Assembly (NCBI GenBank): GCA_019695115.1
Contig: JAIBAP010000010.1
Coordinates: 1 to 64,000, forward strand
DNA length: 64,000 nucleotides
Source of the DNA: Caldilineales bacterium
GTDB taxonomy: Bacteria; Chloroflexota; Anaerolineae; J102
Direction: 5' to 3'
In this document: positions 32,870 to 41,333 of the stretch, piece by piece
Layout of the letters: each line of letters begins with the position of its first letter
Numbering within the stretch: position 1 is the stretch's first letter
Notes under the pieces: model-generated
What the model saw: the letters and a program-made list of their open reading frames with translations, nothing else
What the model was told of the DNA's origin: nothing
Database searches by the model: none
Made by a program: the position numbers and the translations under genes

Positions 32870-34576
32870 ATGTCAACTCGTATCGCCCTGATCACCACTC
32901 TCCTGTTGACCATCCTGCTGGCGGCCTGCGGCGGCCAGCCCGGAGCCGCCCCCGCGCCGGCGCAGCCCGCGGCCACCCCCGCGCCGGCCCAGCCAGAAGC
33001 CGCCACGCCCGCCGGCCCCGTCACCCTCCGTATCGGCTGGGCCGGCAGCCCCGACACCCTCAATCCTGGCCTGGGTGTGCTGTCCGAGGCCTACACCATC
33101 TACGAGCTGGTCTACGATTCGATGTACAGCCTCAACCTCGACGGCTCACTCAGCCCGGAACTGGCCGACAAGGTCGAGGTATCGGCAGATGGCAAGGTGT
33201 GGACCTTTCACATCCGCGAGGGCGTCAAATTCCATGACGGGACGCCGCTGACCGCCGAGGATGTCGCTTTCTCCTACAACTTCTACCAGGCTAACGAAGA
33301 TTTCCCCTTCCTGAACACCTACACCGGCTATTTCGAGTCGGTGGAGGCGACCGAGGGCAACAACGTCGTCCTGACCCTGACCGAGGCCATCCCCAACCTC
33401 GACAGTCAGCTTTACTTCCTCTACATCCTGCCCAAACACATCTGGGAGAAGGTGGAGACGCCGGGCGAGTACGAGAACCAGGATATGGTCGGCAGCGGGC
33501 CGTTCAAGCTCACCGAGTACAAACAGAACGAGTTCGTCCACCTGAGCGCCAACAAAGAACATTTCCGCACCCCGCCCAAGATCGACGAGGTGGTGTTCCA
33601 GACCTTCGAGAACAAGGACGCCCTGGTGCAGGCGATCAAGACCGGGCAGGTGGACATGATCACCGAGATGCCCAATCCGGCTGTGGCCGCCCTGCGCAAC
33701 GAGGCGAATGTAAAGGTGGTGACAGGGGCGCCGCTGGCCCCCTACGTCTCCGACATCATCTTCAATCTGACCACAGCCGAGAACTGCCCGCCCGAAGATG
33801 GCGTCTGCTCCGGGCATCCGGCCCTCAAGGACATCGCCGTGCGCCGCGCCCTGGCCCACGCCACCGACAAGCAGAAGATCATCGATGTGGTGCTGCTGGG
33901 GCTGGGCGAGCCGGGCCGGACGCTGATCCCCAGCGGCCTGGGACACTGGTACAACGATACGCTGGAAGATTATGCCTACGATGTAGCCGCCGCCAACAAG
34001 CTCCTGGACGATGCCGGCTACGCCGACAAGGATGGCGACGGGGTGCGCGAGATGCCCGACGGCAGCGCCTCGCTGGTCTTCCGCCTCAACTGGCCCAGCG
34101 ACAGCACCGACGCCCCGCGCGAAGCCGAGTTGCTGTCGGAAATGTGGGCGCAGATCGGCGTCAAGACCGAACTCCAGGCACTCGACCCCGACGCCCTGAC
34201 CTCGATCTGCTGCCCGGCCTTCGATTACGACATCATCCTCTGGGGCTGGGGCAGCGACCCTGACCCCGGCTTCCTCCTCAGCGTCCACTTGACCGAAGAA
34301 ATCCCCACCGGCACCAGCGAAAGCGGCTACTCCAACCCCGTCTTCGACGAAATGTTCGCACAGCAGGCCACCGCCCTCGACCTGGACGCCCGCCGCCAGA
34401 TCATCTGGGACATGCAGAAGCTCCTGCTCGACGACCTCCCCTACCTGGCGCCCTACTACTCCCTGGCCGTACAAGCCTACCGCAGCGACCGCTTCACGGG
34501 TTGGATCACCGACCAGCCCAAGTTATCGCTAGAGGATGTGACTTCGCTGGTTGCGGTCGAGCCAGTCGCACAGTGA
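32870..34576 (+). CDS. Peptide/oligopeptide ABC transporter binding lipoprotein (SBP family 5)
   Basis: 568 residues. ATG 32870 follows GGAGGAGAAG. Lipobox LLLTILLAACGG is at about 10-21, with an Ala/Pro linker to about residue 45. Family 5 signature: LELADKVEVSADGKVWTF-like segment (SPELADKVEVSADGKVWTF), HIREGVKFHDGTPLTAEDVAFSY, GSGPFKLTEYKQNEF, and VRRALAHATDKQKI. It binds peptides, nickel or similar solutes outside the membrane. It heads the operon with dppB and a fused dppCD. A long repeat array separates it from dppB. Confidence 0.94.
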   Translation: MSTRIALITTLLLTILLAACGGQPGAAPAPAQPAATPAPAQPEAATPAGPVTLRIGWAGSPDTLNPGLGVLSEAYTIYELVYDSMYSLNLDGSLSPELADKVEVSADGKVWTFHIREGVKFHDGTPLTAEDVAFSYNFYQANEDFPFLNTYTGYFESVEATEGNNVVLTLTEAIPNLDSQLYFLYILPKHIWEKVETPGEYENQDMVGSGPFKLTEYKQNEFVHLSANKEHFRTPPKIDEVVFQTFENKDALVQAIKTGQVDMITEMPNPAVAALRNEANVKVVTGAPLAPYVSDIIFNLTTAENCPPEDGVCSGHPALKDIAVRRALAHATDKQKIIDVVLLGLGEPGRTLIPSGLGHWYNDTLEDYAYDVAAANKLLDDAGYADKDGDGVREMPDGSASLVFRLNWPSDSTDAPREAELLSEMWAQIGVKTELQALDPDALTSICCPAFDYDIILWGWGSDPDPGFLLSVHLTEEIPTGTSESGYSNPVFDEMFAQQATALDLDARRQIIWDMQKLLLDDLPYLAPYYSLAVQAYRSDRFTGWITDQPKLSLEDVTSLVAVEPVAQ

Positions 34577-34589
34577 TTCCGGTTTCGAC

Positions 34590-34793
34590 AGCGGTTACTG
34601 GTAATTGGTAATTGGTTACTGGTTACTGGTTATTGGTAACTGGTTATTGGTAACTGGTTATTGGTTACTGGTTACTGGTTACTGGTTACTGGTTACTGGT
34701 TACTGATCACTGATTACTGAACTCGACCAATCTCCAATAACCAATCTCCAATAACCAATCTCCAATCTCCAATAACCAACCTCCCCTCCCCCC
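34590..34793 (+). repeat. GGTTACTGG trailer then CCAATCTCCAATAACC leader between binding-protein and dppB genes
   Basis: 34590-34712 consists of GGTTACTGG, GGTTATTGG and GGTAATTGG words. From 34728 the polarity flips to CCAATCTCCAATAACC words, running to the TTG start of dppB. The two halves are largely complementary and could fold into a long hairpin. Confidence 0.9.
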
Positions 34794-35825
34794 TTGCCCC
34801 GCCGTCGCTATCTCCTCAACAAGCTCCTCTGGGCGGCCTTCACCGTCCTGTTCGTTGTCGTCCTCAATTTCTTCCTTTTTCGGGTGCTGCCGGGCGACCC
34901 GGCGCGAGCGGGGATACGCGACCCCCGGCTGACCAAACAGGCTGTCGAAGCCATTCGCGTCCGCTATGGGCTGGACAAACCGGTCATCAACTGCTTCCAA
35001 TCGCTCAACCCGCTCGAACTGGGGGCGTGTGGCGTCAATCCGCTGCAGACGCAGTTCTTCATCTACGTGGGCAATCTGCTGCGGGGTGAGTTGGGGATCA
35101 GCTATCATTACAATCGGCCAGTGGCCGACCTGCTGCTGGAGCGGCTGTGGAATACGGTGCTGCTGATCGGGGCCGGGCAGATCCTGGCCATCGTTATCGG
35201 CCTGGCCCTCGGCGCCGCCGCCGCCTGGCGGGCGCGCACCGCCGTCGATTACAGCGCCCTCCTGGCCAGCCTGGTGGCCTGGAGCCTGCCGACTTTCTGG
35301 CTAGGGATCATCCTGCTGTTCTGGGGCAGCAACCGGCTGGGCCTGCCCATCGGCGGCAAGACCACGCCCGGCGCCCAATTCGCCAGCCTGGGCGCGCAGA
35401 TGGTCGATCTCCTGCGCCACCTGATCCTCCCCACCCTCACCTTCACCATTGTCTTCGTGGGCGAGTACATGCTGATCATGCGCAGCAGCCTGCTTGAGGT
35501 GCTCTCGCAAGACTACATCCTGACGGCCCGCGCCAAAGGCCTGAGCAAGTTCCAGGTGCTCAAGGACCACGCCCTCAAAAACGCCATGTTGCCGATGGTG
35601 ACGATCATCGCCCTCAACCTGGGCTTCACTGTGGCCGGGTCGGTGCAGATCGAGACGGTGTTCTCGTGGCCGGGGCTGGGTGGGGCGATCTACGAGGCTG
35701 TGGGCCGCCGCGATTATCCGGTGCTCCAGGGCGCCTTTCTTATCCTGGCTGTCGCCGTCATCGCCGCCAATCTCATCGCCGATCTCACCTATTCGTATTT
35801 GGATCCGAGGGTGGAGGGGGGATGA
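34794..35825 (+). CDS. dppB: Peptide ABC transporter permease DppB-like
   Basis: 343 residues from TTG 34794, the first start after the array; no ribosome site is visible. The N-terminal membrane segment LLWAAFTVLFVVVLNFFLF precedes FRVLPGDPAR, typical of DppB/OppB. The periplasmic loop carries a ~30-residue insert with a Cys pair (NCFQSLNPLELGACG). The EAA-loop region is YILTARAKGLSKFQVLKDHALKNAMLP, with a C-terminal FSWPGLGGAIYEAVGRRDYPVLQG. About six membrane segments. It pairs with the DppC half encoded downstream. Confidence 0.93.
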   Translation: MPRRRYLLNKLLWAAFTVLFVVVLNFFLFRVLPGDPARAGIRDPRLTKQAVEAIRVRYGLDKPVINCFQSLNPLELGACGVNPLQTQFFIYVGNLLRGELGISYHYNRPVADLLLERLWNTVLLIGAGQILAIVIGLALGAAAAWRARTAVDYSALLASLVAWSLPTFWLGIILLFWGSNRLGLPIGGKTTPGAQFASLGAQMVDLLRHLILPTLTFTIVFVGEYMLIMRSSLLEVLSQDYILTARAKGLSKFQVLKDHALKNAMLPMVTIIALNLGFTVAGSVQIETVFSWPGLGGAIYEAVGRRDYPVLQGAFLILAVAVIAANLIADLTYSYLDPRVEGG

Positions 35826-36012
35826 GGGTTGCGTGGTCCGTGTTGCGTGTTCCGTGGTCCGTGTTGCGTGTTCCGTGGTCCGTGTTGCGTGTTCCGTGGT
35901 CCGTGTTGCGTGTTCCGTGGTCCGTGTTGCGTGTTCCGTGGTCCGTGTTGCGTGTTCCGTGGTCCGGATTCCGGGTTCCGGGTTCCGGGTCCCGTGTTCC
36001 TGGTGCCGGGTT
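35826..36012 (+). repeat. 21-bp tandem array after dppB
   Basis: The unit CCGTGTTGCGTGTTCCGTGG plus T is repeated six times (about 35838-35963), then degenerate GGTTCCGGG words continue to about 36012. It begins three bases after the dppB stop, is G/T-rich in the coding direction, and is open in all three frames. Confidence 0.9.
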
Positions 36013-36036
36013 CGGTGCTGAGAGGAGGTTTCGGCT

Positions 36037-36504
36037 ATGACGTATGATCAGTGGTTGGCAAGTGTGCCGGAGGAGATCACGAAAGATGCCTTGTGGCGGA
36101 TGGAGGTCTATCGGTTGGCCGTGTTTCTGACCGATTTGGCCTGGCAGGATGTCACTAAGCTGCTACAGGATAAACGCACGCTCAGCCTGGCTGAACAGCT
36201 CTTTGAAGCGGTTGGTTCCATCGTCGCCAATATCTCCGAAGGCTACAGCCGGGGATCAGGCAGAGATCAGGCACGTTTTCACGAATACGCCCTCGGTTCG
36301 GCCAGAGAATCGCGCGGCTGGTACTGGCAAGGTCGCCAGGTGCTCTCGGAGCCGGTCGCCCGACACCGGATTTCGGTCGTCACCCGCATCGTCCGTCTGC
36401 TCCTGACCATGATCCCCTCAGAATGCACCCACAAGCTCGCTGAGGACGGCCCGACCTACGACCTTCACCCCTTCGAACCCCACGCCGAAATCCCCTTCCC
36501 CTAA
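36037..36504 (+). CDS. Four-helix-bundle protein (IVP/S23 family)
   Basis: 155 residues; ATG 36037 follows GAGAGGAGG. It resembles the four-helix-bundle proteins first known from 23S rRNA intervening sequences: an early helix MEVYRLAVFLTDLAWQDV, then LAEQLFEAVGSIVANISEGYSRGSGRDQARF and HEYALGSARESRGWYWQGR. Function is not established; relatives act as accessory proteins in diversity-generating retroelements, but no reverse transcriptase is nearby. It sits between dppB and dppCD and is bounded by repeat arrays on both sides, which suggests insertion into the operon. Confidence 0.83.
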   Translation: MTYDQWLASVPEEITKDALWRMEVYRLAVFLTDLAWQDVTKLLQDKRTLSLAEQLFEAVGSIVANISEGYSRGSGRDQARFHEYALGSARESRGWYWQGRQVLSEPVARHRISVVTRIVRLLLTMIPSECTHKLAEDGPTYDLHPFEPHAEIPFP

Positions 36505-36618
36505 CCACGCACTCCACGCAACACGCAACACACAACACGCAACACGCCCCCCGCACTCCACGCAACACGCACCACACACCACACACCACACACCACGCAC
36601 CACGCAACACGCACCACG
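36505..36618 (+). repeat. CACGCAACACGCACCACG leader array before dppCD
   Basis: C/A-rich words CACGCAACACG, CACCACACACCA and ACTCCACG run from the previous stop to the ATG at 36619 with no Shine-Dalgarno. It is the complement-type family of the trailer at 35826. Confidence 0.85.
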
Positions 36619-38526
36619 ATGACAGCACCCCGCCGCACCACTTTCAGCACGTTAACCCGCAACCGCATGGGGCTGGTGGGGTTTGTGCTGCTGATTTCGG
36701 TGGTGCTGATGGCGGTCTTTGCGCCGGTATTGGCTCCCTACGACCCCTACGCCCCGGTCAAGGTGAAGATCGACGACATCTACGCCCCGCCCGGCCCCGC
36801 TCATCCCCTGGGAACCGATGACGCCGGCAAGGATGTACTCTCGAATTTTATCTATGGCTCGCGCGTGTCGCTGACGGTGGGCTTTTTCGCCGCCTTTATC
36901 TCCATGGCCATCGGCGGGCTGATCGGCATCTCGGCCGGGTTCTACGGCGGGCGGACGGAAACCGTGCTCATGCGCTTCACCGACATCATGCTCGTCATCC
37001 CCGACCTGCCGCTGATCGTCGTCATCGTCGCCCTCACCAAACCCGCACTGGCCAACATCATTTTCGTCATCGGCATCCTCGGCTGGACGAGCGCCGCCCG
37101 CATCGTCCGCTCGCAGACTCTGTCGGTCAAACAACGCAAATTCGTGCTGCGGGCGCGGGCCGTGGGCGCCGGCAACCCCCACATCATCCGCCATCACATC
37201 CTGCCGCTGGTGATGCCGCTCTTGGTGGTCAATGCCGTGCTGGCCATCTCGCTGGCGGTGCTGAACGAGAGCGCCCTCAGCTTCCTCGGCCTCTCGGACC
37301 CCACCCGCATCAGCTGGGGCCAGATGCTCAACTACGCCTTCACCCGCGGGGCCATGAGCACCGGCGCCTGGTGGGCGCTGGTCCCGCCCGGTTTTGGCAT
37401 CGTCTGGGTGGTGCTGGCGCTGACGCTGCTAGGCCAGGGGCTGGAGCGGGTGCTCAACCCCCGGCTGGAGACGCACCACCTGATGCCCGAAAAGCACTCG
37501 GCCCCAGCCTCCACCGCTCCCCACTGGTCGCCCGACCTGAGCGGCGCGGCCCCGGCGCTAGAGGTGGAAGGGTTGACCATCGATTACCAGGCCGACGGCG
37601 GCCCGCCCATGCGCGCGGTCGAGAACGTGGATCTGCGGCTGCGACAGGGCGAAATGCTGGGCGTGGTGGGCGAGAGCGGCTGCGGCAAATCCACCCTGGT
37701 GCTGGGGCTGATGCGGCTGTTGCCCCAGGCCGGGCGCATCACAGCCGGCCAGGTCTGGTTCGAGGGCCGGAATCTGATCGAACTGAGCGAGGAGGAGATG
37801 GACGAGCTGCGTTGGGCCAAGATCGCCATCGTCTTCCAGGGGGCGATGAACGCGCTCAACCCGGTGCGGACGGTGGGCGAGCAGATCGCCGAGGCCATCC
37901 GCCGCCACCGCCCCGACCTGCCCGGCCCTGCCGTGGCCGCCCGCGTGGAGGACTTGCTGGCGATGGTGGGGATCACGCCCGACCGCCAGACGGCCTATCC
38001 CCACCAGTATTCGGGCGGGATGCGGCAGCGGGCGATGATCGCCATGGCCCTGGCCTGCGCCCCCCAGATCATCATCGCCGACGAGCCGACCACGGCCCTG
38101 GATGTGATGATCCAGGCCCAGATTCTCGACCTGCTGGCCGACTTGCGGCGGAAGTTGGGCCTCTCGATCATCTTCATCACCCACGATTTGGGCGTGGTGG
38201 CCGAGCTGTGCGACACGGTGTTGGTGATGTACGGTGGCGTGGCGGCGGAATACGCGCCGGTGGATGCGATCTACAACCGGCCGCAGCACCCCTACACGCA
38301 GGAACTGCTCAAAGCCTTCCCCGACCCCACCCGCCCCGGTCAGAAGCTGGTCTCGATCCCCGGCTCACCGCCCCGGCTGGACGCCCTGCCCCCCGGCTGT
38401 CGCTTTGCGCCCCGCTGCCCGCTCGCCTTCGCCCGCTGCCACACCGAGGCCCCGGCCCTGGTGCAGGTGGAAGAGGGGCATGTGGCGGGGTGTCATTTGC
38501 TGAAGGGAGAGATGCCAACTTTTTAG
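36619..38526 (+). CDS. Fused peptide ABC transporter permease-ATPase (DppC-DppD)
   Basis: 635 residues. Residues 1-290 are DppC: N-terminal membrane segment, HPLGTDDAGKDVLSNFIYGSRVSL, and an EAA loop FVLRARAVGAGNPHIIRHHILP. A ~25-residue linker follows. Residues about 315-635 are a DppD ATPase: Walker [26 protein letters not shown], Walker B IIIADEPTTALD, H-loop THDLGVVAE, and the oligopeptide-transporter C-terminal extension with CRFAPRCPLAFARC. These are normally separate genes. The last residues (EMPTF) and the TAG come from a family B palindrome. The partner ATPase dppF lies 17 kb downstream. Confidence 0.93.
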   Translation: MTAPRRTTFSTLTRNRMGLVGFVLLISVVLMAVFAPVLAPYDPYAPVKVKIDDIYAPPGPAHPLGTDDAGKDVLSNFIYGSRVSLTVGFFAAFISMAIGGLIGISAGFYGGRTETVLMRFTDIMLVIPDLPLIVVIVALTKPALANIIFVIGILGWTSAARIVRSQTLSVKQRKFVLRARAVGAGNPHIIRHHILPLVMPLLVVNAVLAISLAVLNESALSFLGLSDPTRISWGQMLNYAFTRGAMSTGAWWALVPPGFGIVWVVLALTLLGQGLERVLNPRLETHHLMPEKHSAPASTAPHWSPDLSGAAPALEVEGLTIDYQADGGPPMRAVENVDLRLRQGEMLGVVGESGCGKSTLVLGLMRLLPQAGRITAGQVWFEGRNLIELSEEEMDELRWAKIAIVFQGAMNALNPVRTVGEQIAEAIRRHRPDLPGPAVAARVEDLLAMVGITPDRQTAYPHQYSGGMRQRAMIAMALACAPQIIIADEPTTALDVMIQAQILDLLADLRRKLGLSIIFITHDLGVVAELCDTVLVMYGGVAAEYAPVDAIYNRPQHPYTQELLKAFPDPTRPGQKLVSIPGSPPRLDALPPGCRFAPRCPLAFARCHTEAPALVQVEEGHVAGCHLLKGEMPTF

Positions 38527-38538
38527 GAAGTTGGCATC
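38511..38538. repeat. Family B palindrome, copy 2, shared end of dppCD and the DUF4143 ATPase gene
   Basis: GATGCCAACTT (38511-38521), loop TTTAGG, AAGTTGGCATC (38528-38538). It contains the TAG stop of the plus-strand gene (38524-38526) and the TAA stop of the minus-strand gene (38523-38525), so the two convergent genes overlap inside it. Confidence 0.9.
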
Positions 38539-39716
38539 GCTGTCTGCTTCAGCAGGCGGCGAGCAAGGTCGCCGAGAGAGACAGCTTCGACCTCAGCGCT
38601 GAGGCGATAGCTTTCCTCTCCTGGGTACACCACAAAGCGGCCGGCAGGGTTGAGGTCGGCGCAAGCAAGATAAAAGCCCCGTTCGGGGTGTGGGGTCAGG
38701 CTCCGTTTGATCTCGATAGCCCACAGCTTCCCGTCCGGAAAGTGCAGAAGCAGATCGATCTCCGCCCCGGTGCTGGTGCGATAGAAATAGCCTGCGACCT
38801 CATCGCCTGCTATCGAAAGCAAGTTGTCGATCACAAAACCTTCCCAACTCATGCCCAGAATAGGATGCGATAGCAATGTCTCTTTGCCCTCGATTGCCAG
38901 CAGGGCATGGAGGATGCCACTATCGCGCACATAGATCTTGGGTGACTTGACCAGACGCTTGCCGATGTTGGCATACCACGGCGGTAAGCGCCGAACCAAG
39001 AGCAGATCGCAGAGTAAATCGATATAAGCGCCAGCCGTCTTGGCGTCCACACCCAGGTTGCGCGCCAGTTCAGCGACGTTCGACAGGCCGCCCTGCTGGT
39101 AGGCAAGCATGATCCAGAAGCGACGCAGTGTCTCGGCGGCAATGCGCGGGCCGAATTGCGGGATGTCACGCTCAAGGTAAGTGCGGATGAAGTCCCGTCG
39201 CCAGCGCAAGCTCTGGGCATCATTGGCTGCCAGAAAACTCTCCGGGAAGCCGCCGCGCAACCAGAGGCGGTCGTTAGCGCCATCGGTTATCGAGGCGCCC
39301 ACCTCCAGCACATCGAAGGGATGAAGTTCCAAATAGCTCACGCGCCCTGCTAGCGTCTCGCCTGACTGTCTCAACATATCGAGCGAGGCCGACCCCAGCA
39401 ACAGGTAAAGGCCCTGACCCCGTCCGTTGTGACGGCTGCGATCGATAAGCCCACGCAGCACGGGAAACAGACCGGGTGCGCGATGAATTTCATCCAGAAT
39501 GACCAATTTCCCCAGGTGATCGCGCAGGTATAGCTCCGGTTCGACCAATTTAGCGCGATCCTGTTCCGATTCCAGGTCGAGATAAACGCTGTCTTGCCGG
39601 TCGGCTACTGTCAGGGCAAGGGTTGTCTTCCCGGCTTGCCTGGGGCCGAGGAGGACAACGGCCGGGATTTCGTGGAGACGTTGTAGGAGAACAGGAAGGA
39701 GGCGACGCTCGATCAT
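38523..39716 (-). CDS. AAA ATPase with DUF4143 domain
   Basis: 397 residues. The N-terminal AAA_14 domain has Walker A LLGPRQAGKTTLAL (about 22-35), Walker B KLVILDEIHRAP and sensor LLGSASLDML. A DUF4143 C-terminal domain contains a PD-(D/E)xK-like core, GAEIDLLLHFPDGKLWAIEIKRS. These ATPases are common accessory genes of unproven function, often near toxin-antitoxin loci. A long inverted repeat lies just upstream (39721-39750). The last residues (MPTS) and the stop come from the family B palindrome. First minus-strand gene of the segment separating dppCD from dppF. Confidence 0.9.
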   Translation of the reverse strand: MIERRLLPVLLQRLHEIPAVVLLGPRQAGKTTLALTVADRQDSVYLDLESEQDRAKLVEPELYLRDHLGKLVILDEIHRAPGLFPVLRGLIDRSRHNGRGQGLYLLLGSASLDMLRQSGETLAGRVSYLELHPFDVLEVGASITDGANDRLWLRGGFPESFLAANDAQSLRWRRDFIRTYLERDIPQFGPRIAAETLRRFWIMLAYQQGGLSNVAELARNLGVDAKTAGAYIDLLCDLLLVRRLPPWYANIGKRLVKSPKIYVRDSGILHALLAIEGKETLLSHPILGMSWEGFVIDNLLSIAGDEVAGYFYRTSTGAEIDLLLHFPDGKLWAIEIKRSLTPHPERGFYLACADLNPAGRFVVYPGEESYRLSAEVEAVSLGDLARRLLKQTAMPTS

Positions 39717-39720
39717 GCTT

Positions 39721-39750
39721 GCAATTATGGAACATCATTCCATGATTTGC
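39721..39750. promoter_or_regulatory. Inverted repeat upstream of the DUF4143 ATPase gene
   Basis: ATGGAA-catca-TTCCAT (39727-39743), flanked by GCAA and TTGC, lies five bases before the ATPase start at 39716. It is AT-rich relative to its surroundings; candidate operator or promoter region. Confidence 0.45.
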
Positions 39751-39762
39751 AAGGATCAGGGG

Positions 39763-39785
39763 TGCCAACTTTTAGGAAGTTGGCA
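39763..39785. repeat. Family B palindrome, copy 3
   Basis: TGCCAACTT (39763-39771), loop TTAGG, AAGTTGGCA (39777-39785), followed by ACTGT. It lies between the ATPase start and the end of the next minus-strand gene. Confidence 0.85.
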
Positions 39786-39797
39786 ACTGTGTTGCTC

Positions 39798-40826
39798 TCA
39801 AAACATCATGCTCATCAGCGACTCCCGCGCTACATCCAGGCTCTGCAGTTGCTTCGAGGGCTGGAGCGCAATCCCGCAGTAATCCGCCAGGGGCTTGAGC
39901 AGCGCTGCCATCGCCCCCGGCCGGGTTCTGATCGTCCGTGGTCTGATCTTGTTCTTGAGCAATTGGCGAACCACGAGTTCGGGCGTCTTTACCCGCATGT
40001 CATCATAGGTCGTCTCGACGCGCAGGGTCTCGAAACCCAAGATGTAACCGGATTCGCCATCGACAAACAGCAGGTTGTAAGCAAAATAGGGGCGCCCCTT
40101 CCCTTCCCGAATCGGCGCCGGCAGCATGAAGAGATCGATCTCGACGCTGTTCCTACCCAGGGGCAGGGCGGCAAGCCTCTCCACCAGCCGGCCGTCGATA
40201 TGCACGGCCACTGGCTCCGCTTCCAATGGCAGTTCTGGGAGGCGGCGATCTTCCCAGGTTGCAGCCGGCGCGCTCTGCGACCGCGCCCTCACCAACATGC
40301 CTTCCACACCGGCGCCATAGAAGAGCGCCTCGTGCTCCCGAAACCGGGGAGCTACGTCCACCACCTGTTCCAGCACCTGGGTCAGAAAGGCAGCTTCGTC
40401 GGCGGTGAGATGCCAGGGCGCATAGCCAGGCCGATAGGAGCGAAACAGAGGCCACTCACTACGCCCACGGAACTTCAGCCCCAGGCGCTTGATCGTCTCC
40501 AAATCTTGGGCATTGAGGAGGCTGCGATCCTCGAAGGAGGCCTGTAGTTGGGGGGTGGCAAAGAAGGTATCTTGGATATCGTCCTCGCTTGCATTGCCGA
40601 TGGCGATGAACCCGCGCAGGCCCTCGCCGCCCAGATAGACTGCCACGGCAAAGTGCTCGCCGACGGCGCCCATGATGCTGACGAAGCCTATCCGGCCGGA
40701 GGCCGGGTCTTCGACCGCAAAAAGGTCGCCTTCGTGCATCCATTGCCACGGCGCCAGCGCCTTGACTTCCGCCGCCGCCGCATACAGCCGTTGCCATTGT
40801 TCGAGGGTTGGGGTGTCTTCGTTCAT
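39798..40826 (-). CDS. Hypothetical protein, DUF6930/DUF7309-like
   Basis: 342 residues, soluble, no signal peptide. The N-terminal ~150 residues (LAPWQWMHEGDLFAVEDP, IGFVSIMGAVGEHFAVAVYLGG) and the C-terminal half (VHIDGRLVERLAALPLGRNSVEIDLFMLP, YFAYNLLFVDGESGYILG, VRQLLKNKIRPRTIRTR) resemble the paired DUF7309-DUF6930 proteins as I remember them. Function is unknown. It is bounded by family B palindromes on both sides (39763 and 40844), as a self-contained accessory unit. Start ATG 40826. Confidence 0.75.
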   Translation of the reverse strand: MNEDTPTLEQWQRLYAAAAEVKALAPWQWMHEGDLFAVEDPASGRIGFVSIMGAVGEHFAVAVYLGGEGLRGFIAIGNASEDDIQDTFFATPQLQASFEDRSLLNAQDLETIKRLGLKFRGRSEWPLFRSYRPGYAPWHLTADEAAFLTQVLEQVVDVAPRFREHEALFYGAGVEGMLVRARSQSAPAATWEDRRLPELPLEAEPVAVHIDGRLVERLAALPLGRNSVEIDLFMLPAPIREGKGRPYFAYNLLFVDGESGYILGFETLRVETTYDDMRVKTPELVVRQLLKNKIRPRTIRTRPGAMAALLKPLADYCGIALQPSKQLQSLDVARESLMSMMF

Positions 40827-40843
40827 GGGGGGATGTTATCAGA

Positions 40844-40874
40844 GATGCCAACTTTTTAGAATGTTGGCGGCTCT
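40844..40874. repeat. Family B palindrome, copy 4 (degenerate)
   Basis: AGATGCCAAC with GTTGGCGGCTCT around TTTTTAGAAT. The core arms are GCCAAC (40848-40853) and GTTGGC (40864-40869). It lies between the DUF6930-like gene start and the end of the PIN toxin gene. Confidence 0.7.
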
Positions 40875-40889
40875 CCGGCGAGAGCTGAA

Positions 40890-41333
40890 TCATTCATTGC
40901 CAGACATCTGTGCGCCAAGTCGCTCTGAAAACTCTCGCGGGCTGAGCACAACGATGGCCCCAAATTTCTCCATCACCAGCAAATCTCGATCACCGCTGAC
41001 AATAAACTGCACCCGCCCCTCCACGGCGCAGGCGACGATCGCATCGTCCTTAGGGTCGCGCGTCAGGCCCGGCAGGTGGAACTCGCCAGCCGTCACGGTT
41101 GCCCGCGTGAGCAGGGCATTCGTGAACGCAGTCAGTTCATCTTCGGTCAAGGTCAACCGCCGAGCGATACGCGGGTACGATAACACATGAAGCACTTCCT
41201 CGACCTGATACAGTGACGTCACCAACTCAAAGCGCCCGTCCAACCAGGCGTCGATCAGCCGCGCGGCGTAGCCCTCAGCCACCAGCAGCCCGCTGATGAG
41301 GACATTCGTATCGAGAACGGCGCTAATTGGCAT
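40890..41333 (-). CDS. PIN-domain toxin (COG1569-type)
   Basis: 147 residues from ATG 41333; the extra seven upstream codons overlap the antitoxin. PIN nuclease fold with acidic residues in VLDTNVLISGL (Asp), QVEEVLHVL (Glu), DPKDDAIVACA (Asp) and SGDRDLL (Asp). It is expected to cleave RNA. It overlaps the upstream Phd-type antitoxin gene by 11 bases, so it forms a two-gene toxin-antitoxin operon transcribed on the minus strand. Confidence 0.9.
   Translation of the reverse strand: MPISAVLDTNVLISGLLVAEGYAARLIDAWLDGRFELVTSLYQVEEVLHVLSYPRIARRLTLTEDELTAFTNALLTRATVTAGEFHLPGLTRDPKDDAIVACAVEGRVQFIVSGDRDLLVMEKFGAIVVLSPREFSERLGAQMSGNE

Noticed and set aside
35826-36047. Repeat-coded small proteins (WSVLRVP-type) after dppB
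   Set aside because: The 21-bp array gives similar open frames in all three phases and no ribosome site; it is non-coding repeat.
36380-36628. Cys/Val-rich minus-strand ORF (WCVLRGAWCVV-type)
   Set aside because: Product of the CACGCAACACG array read in reverse.
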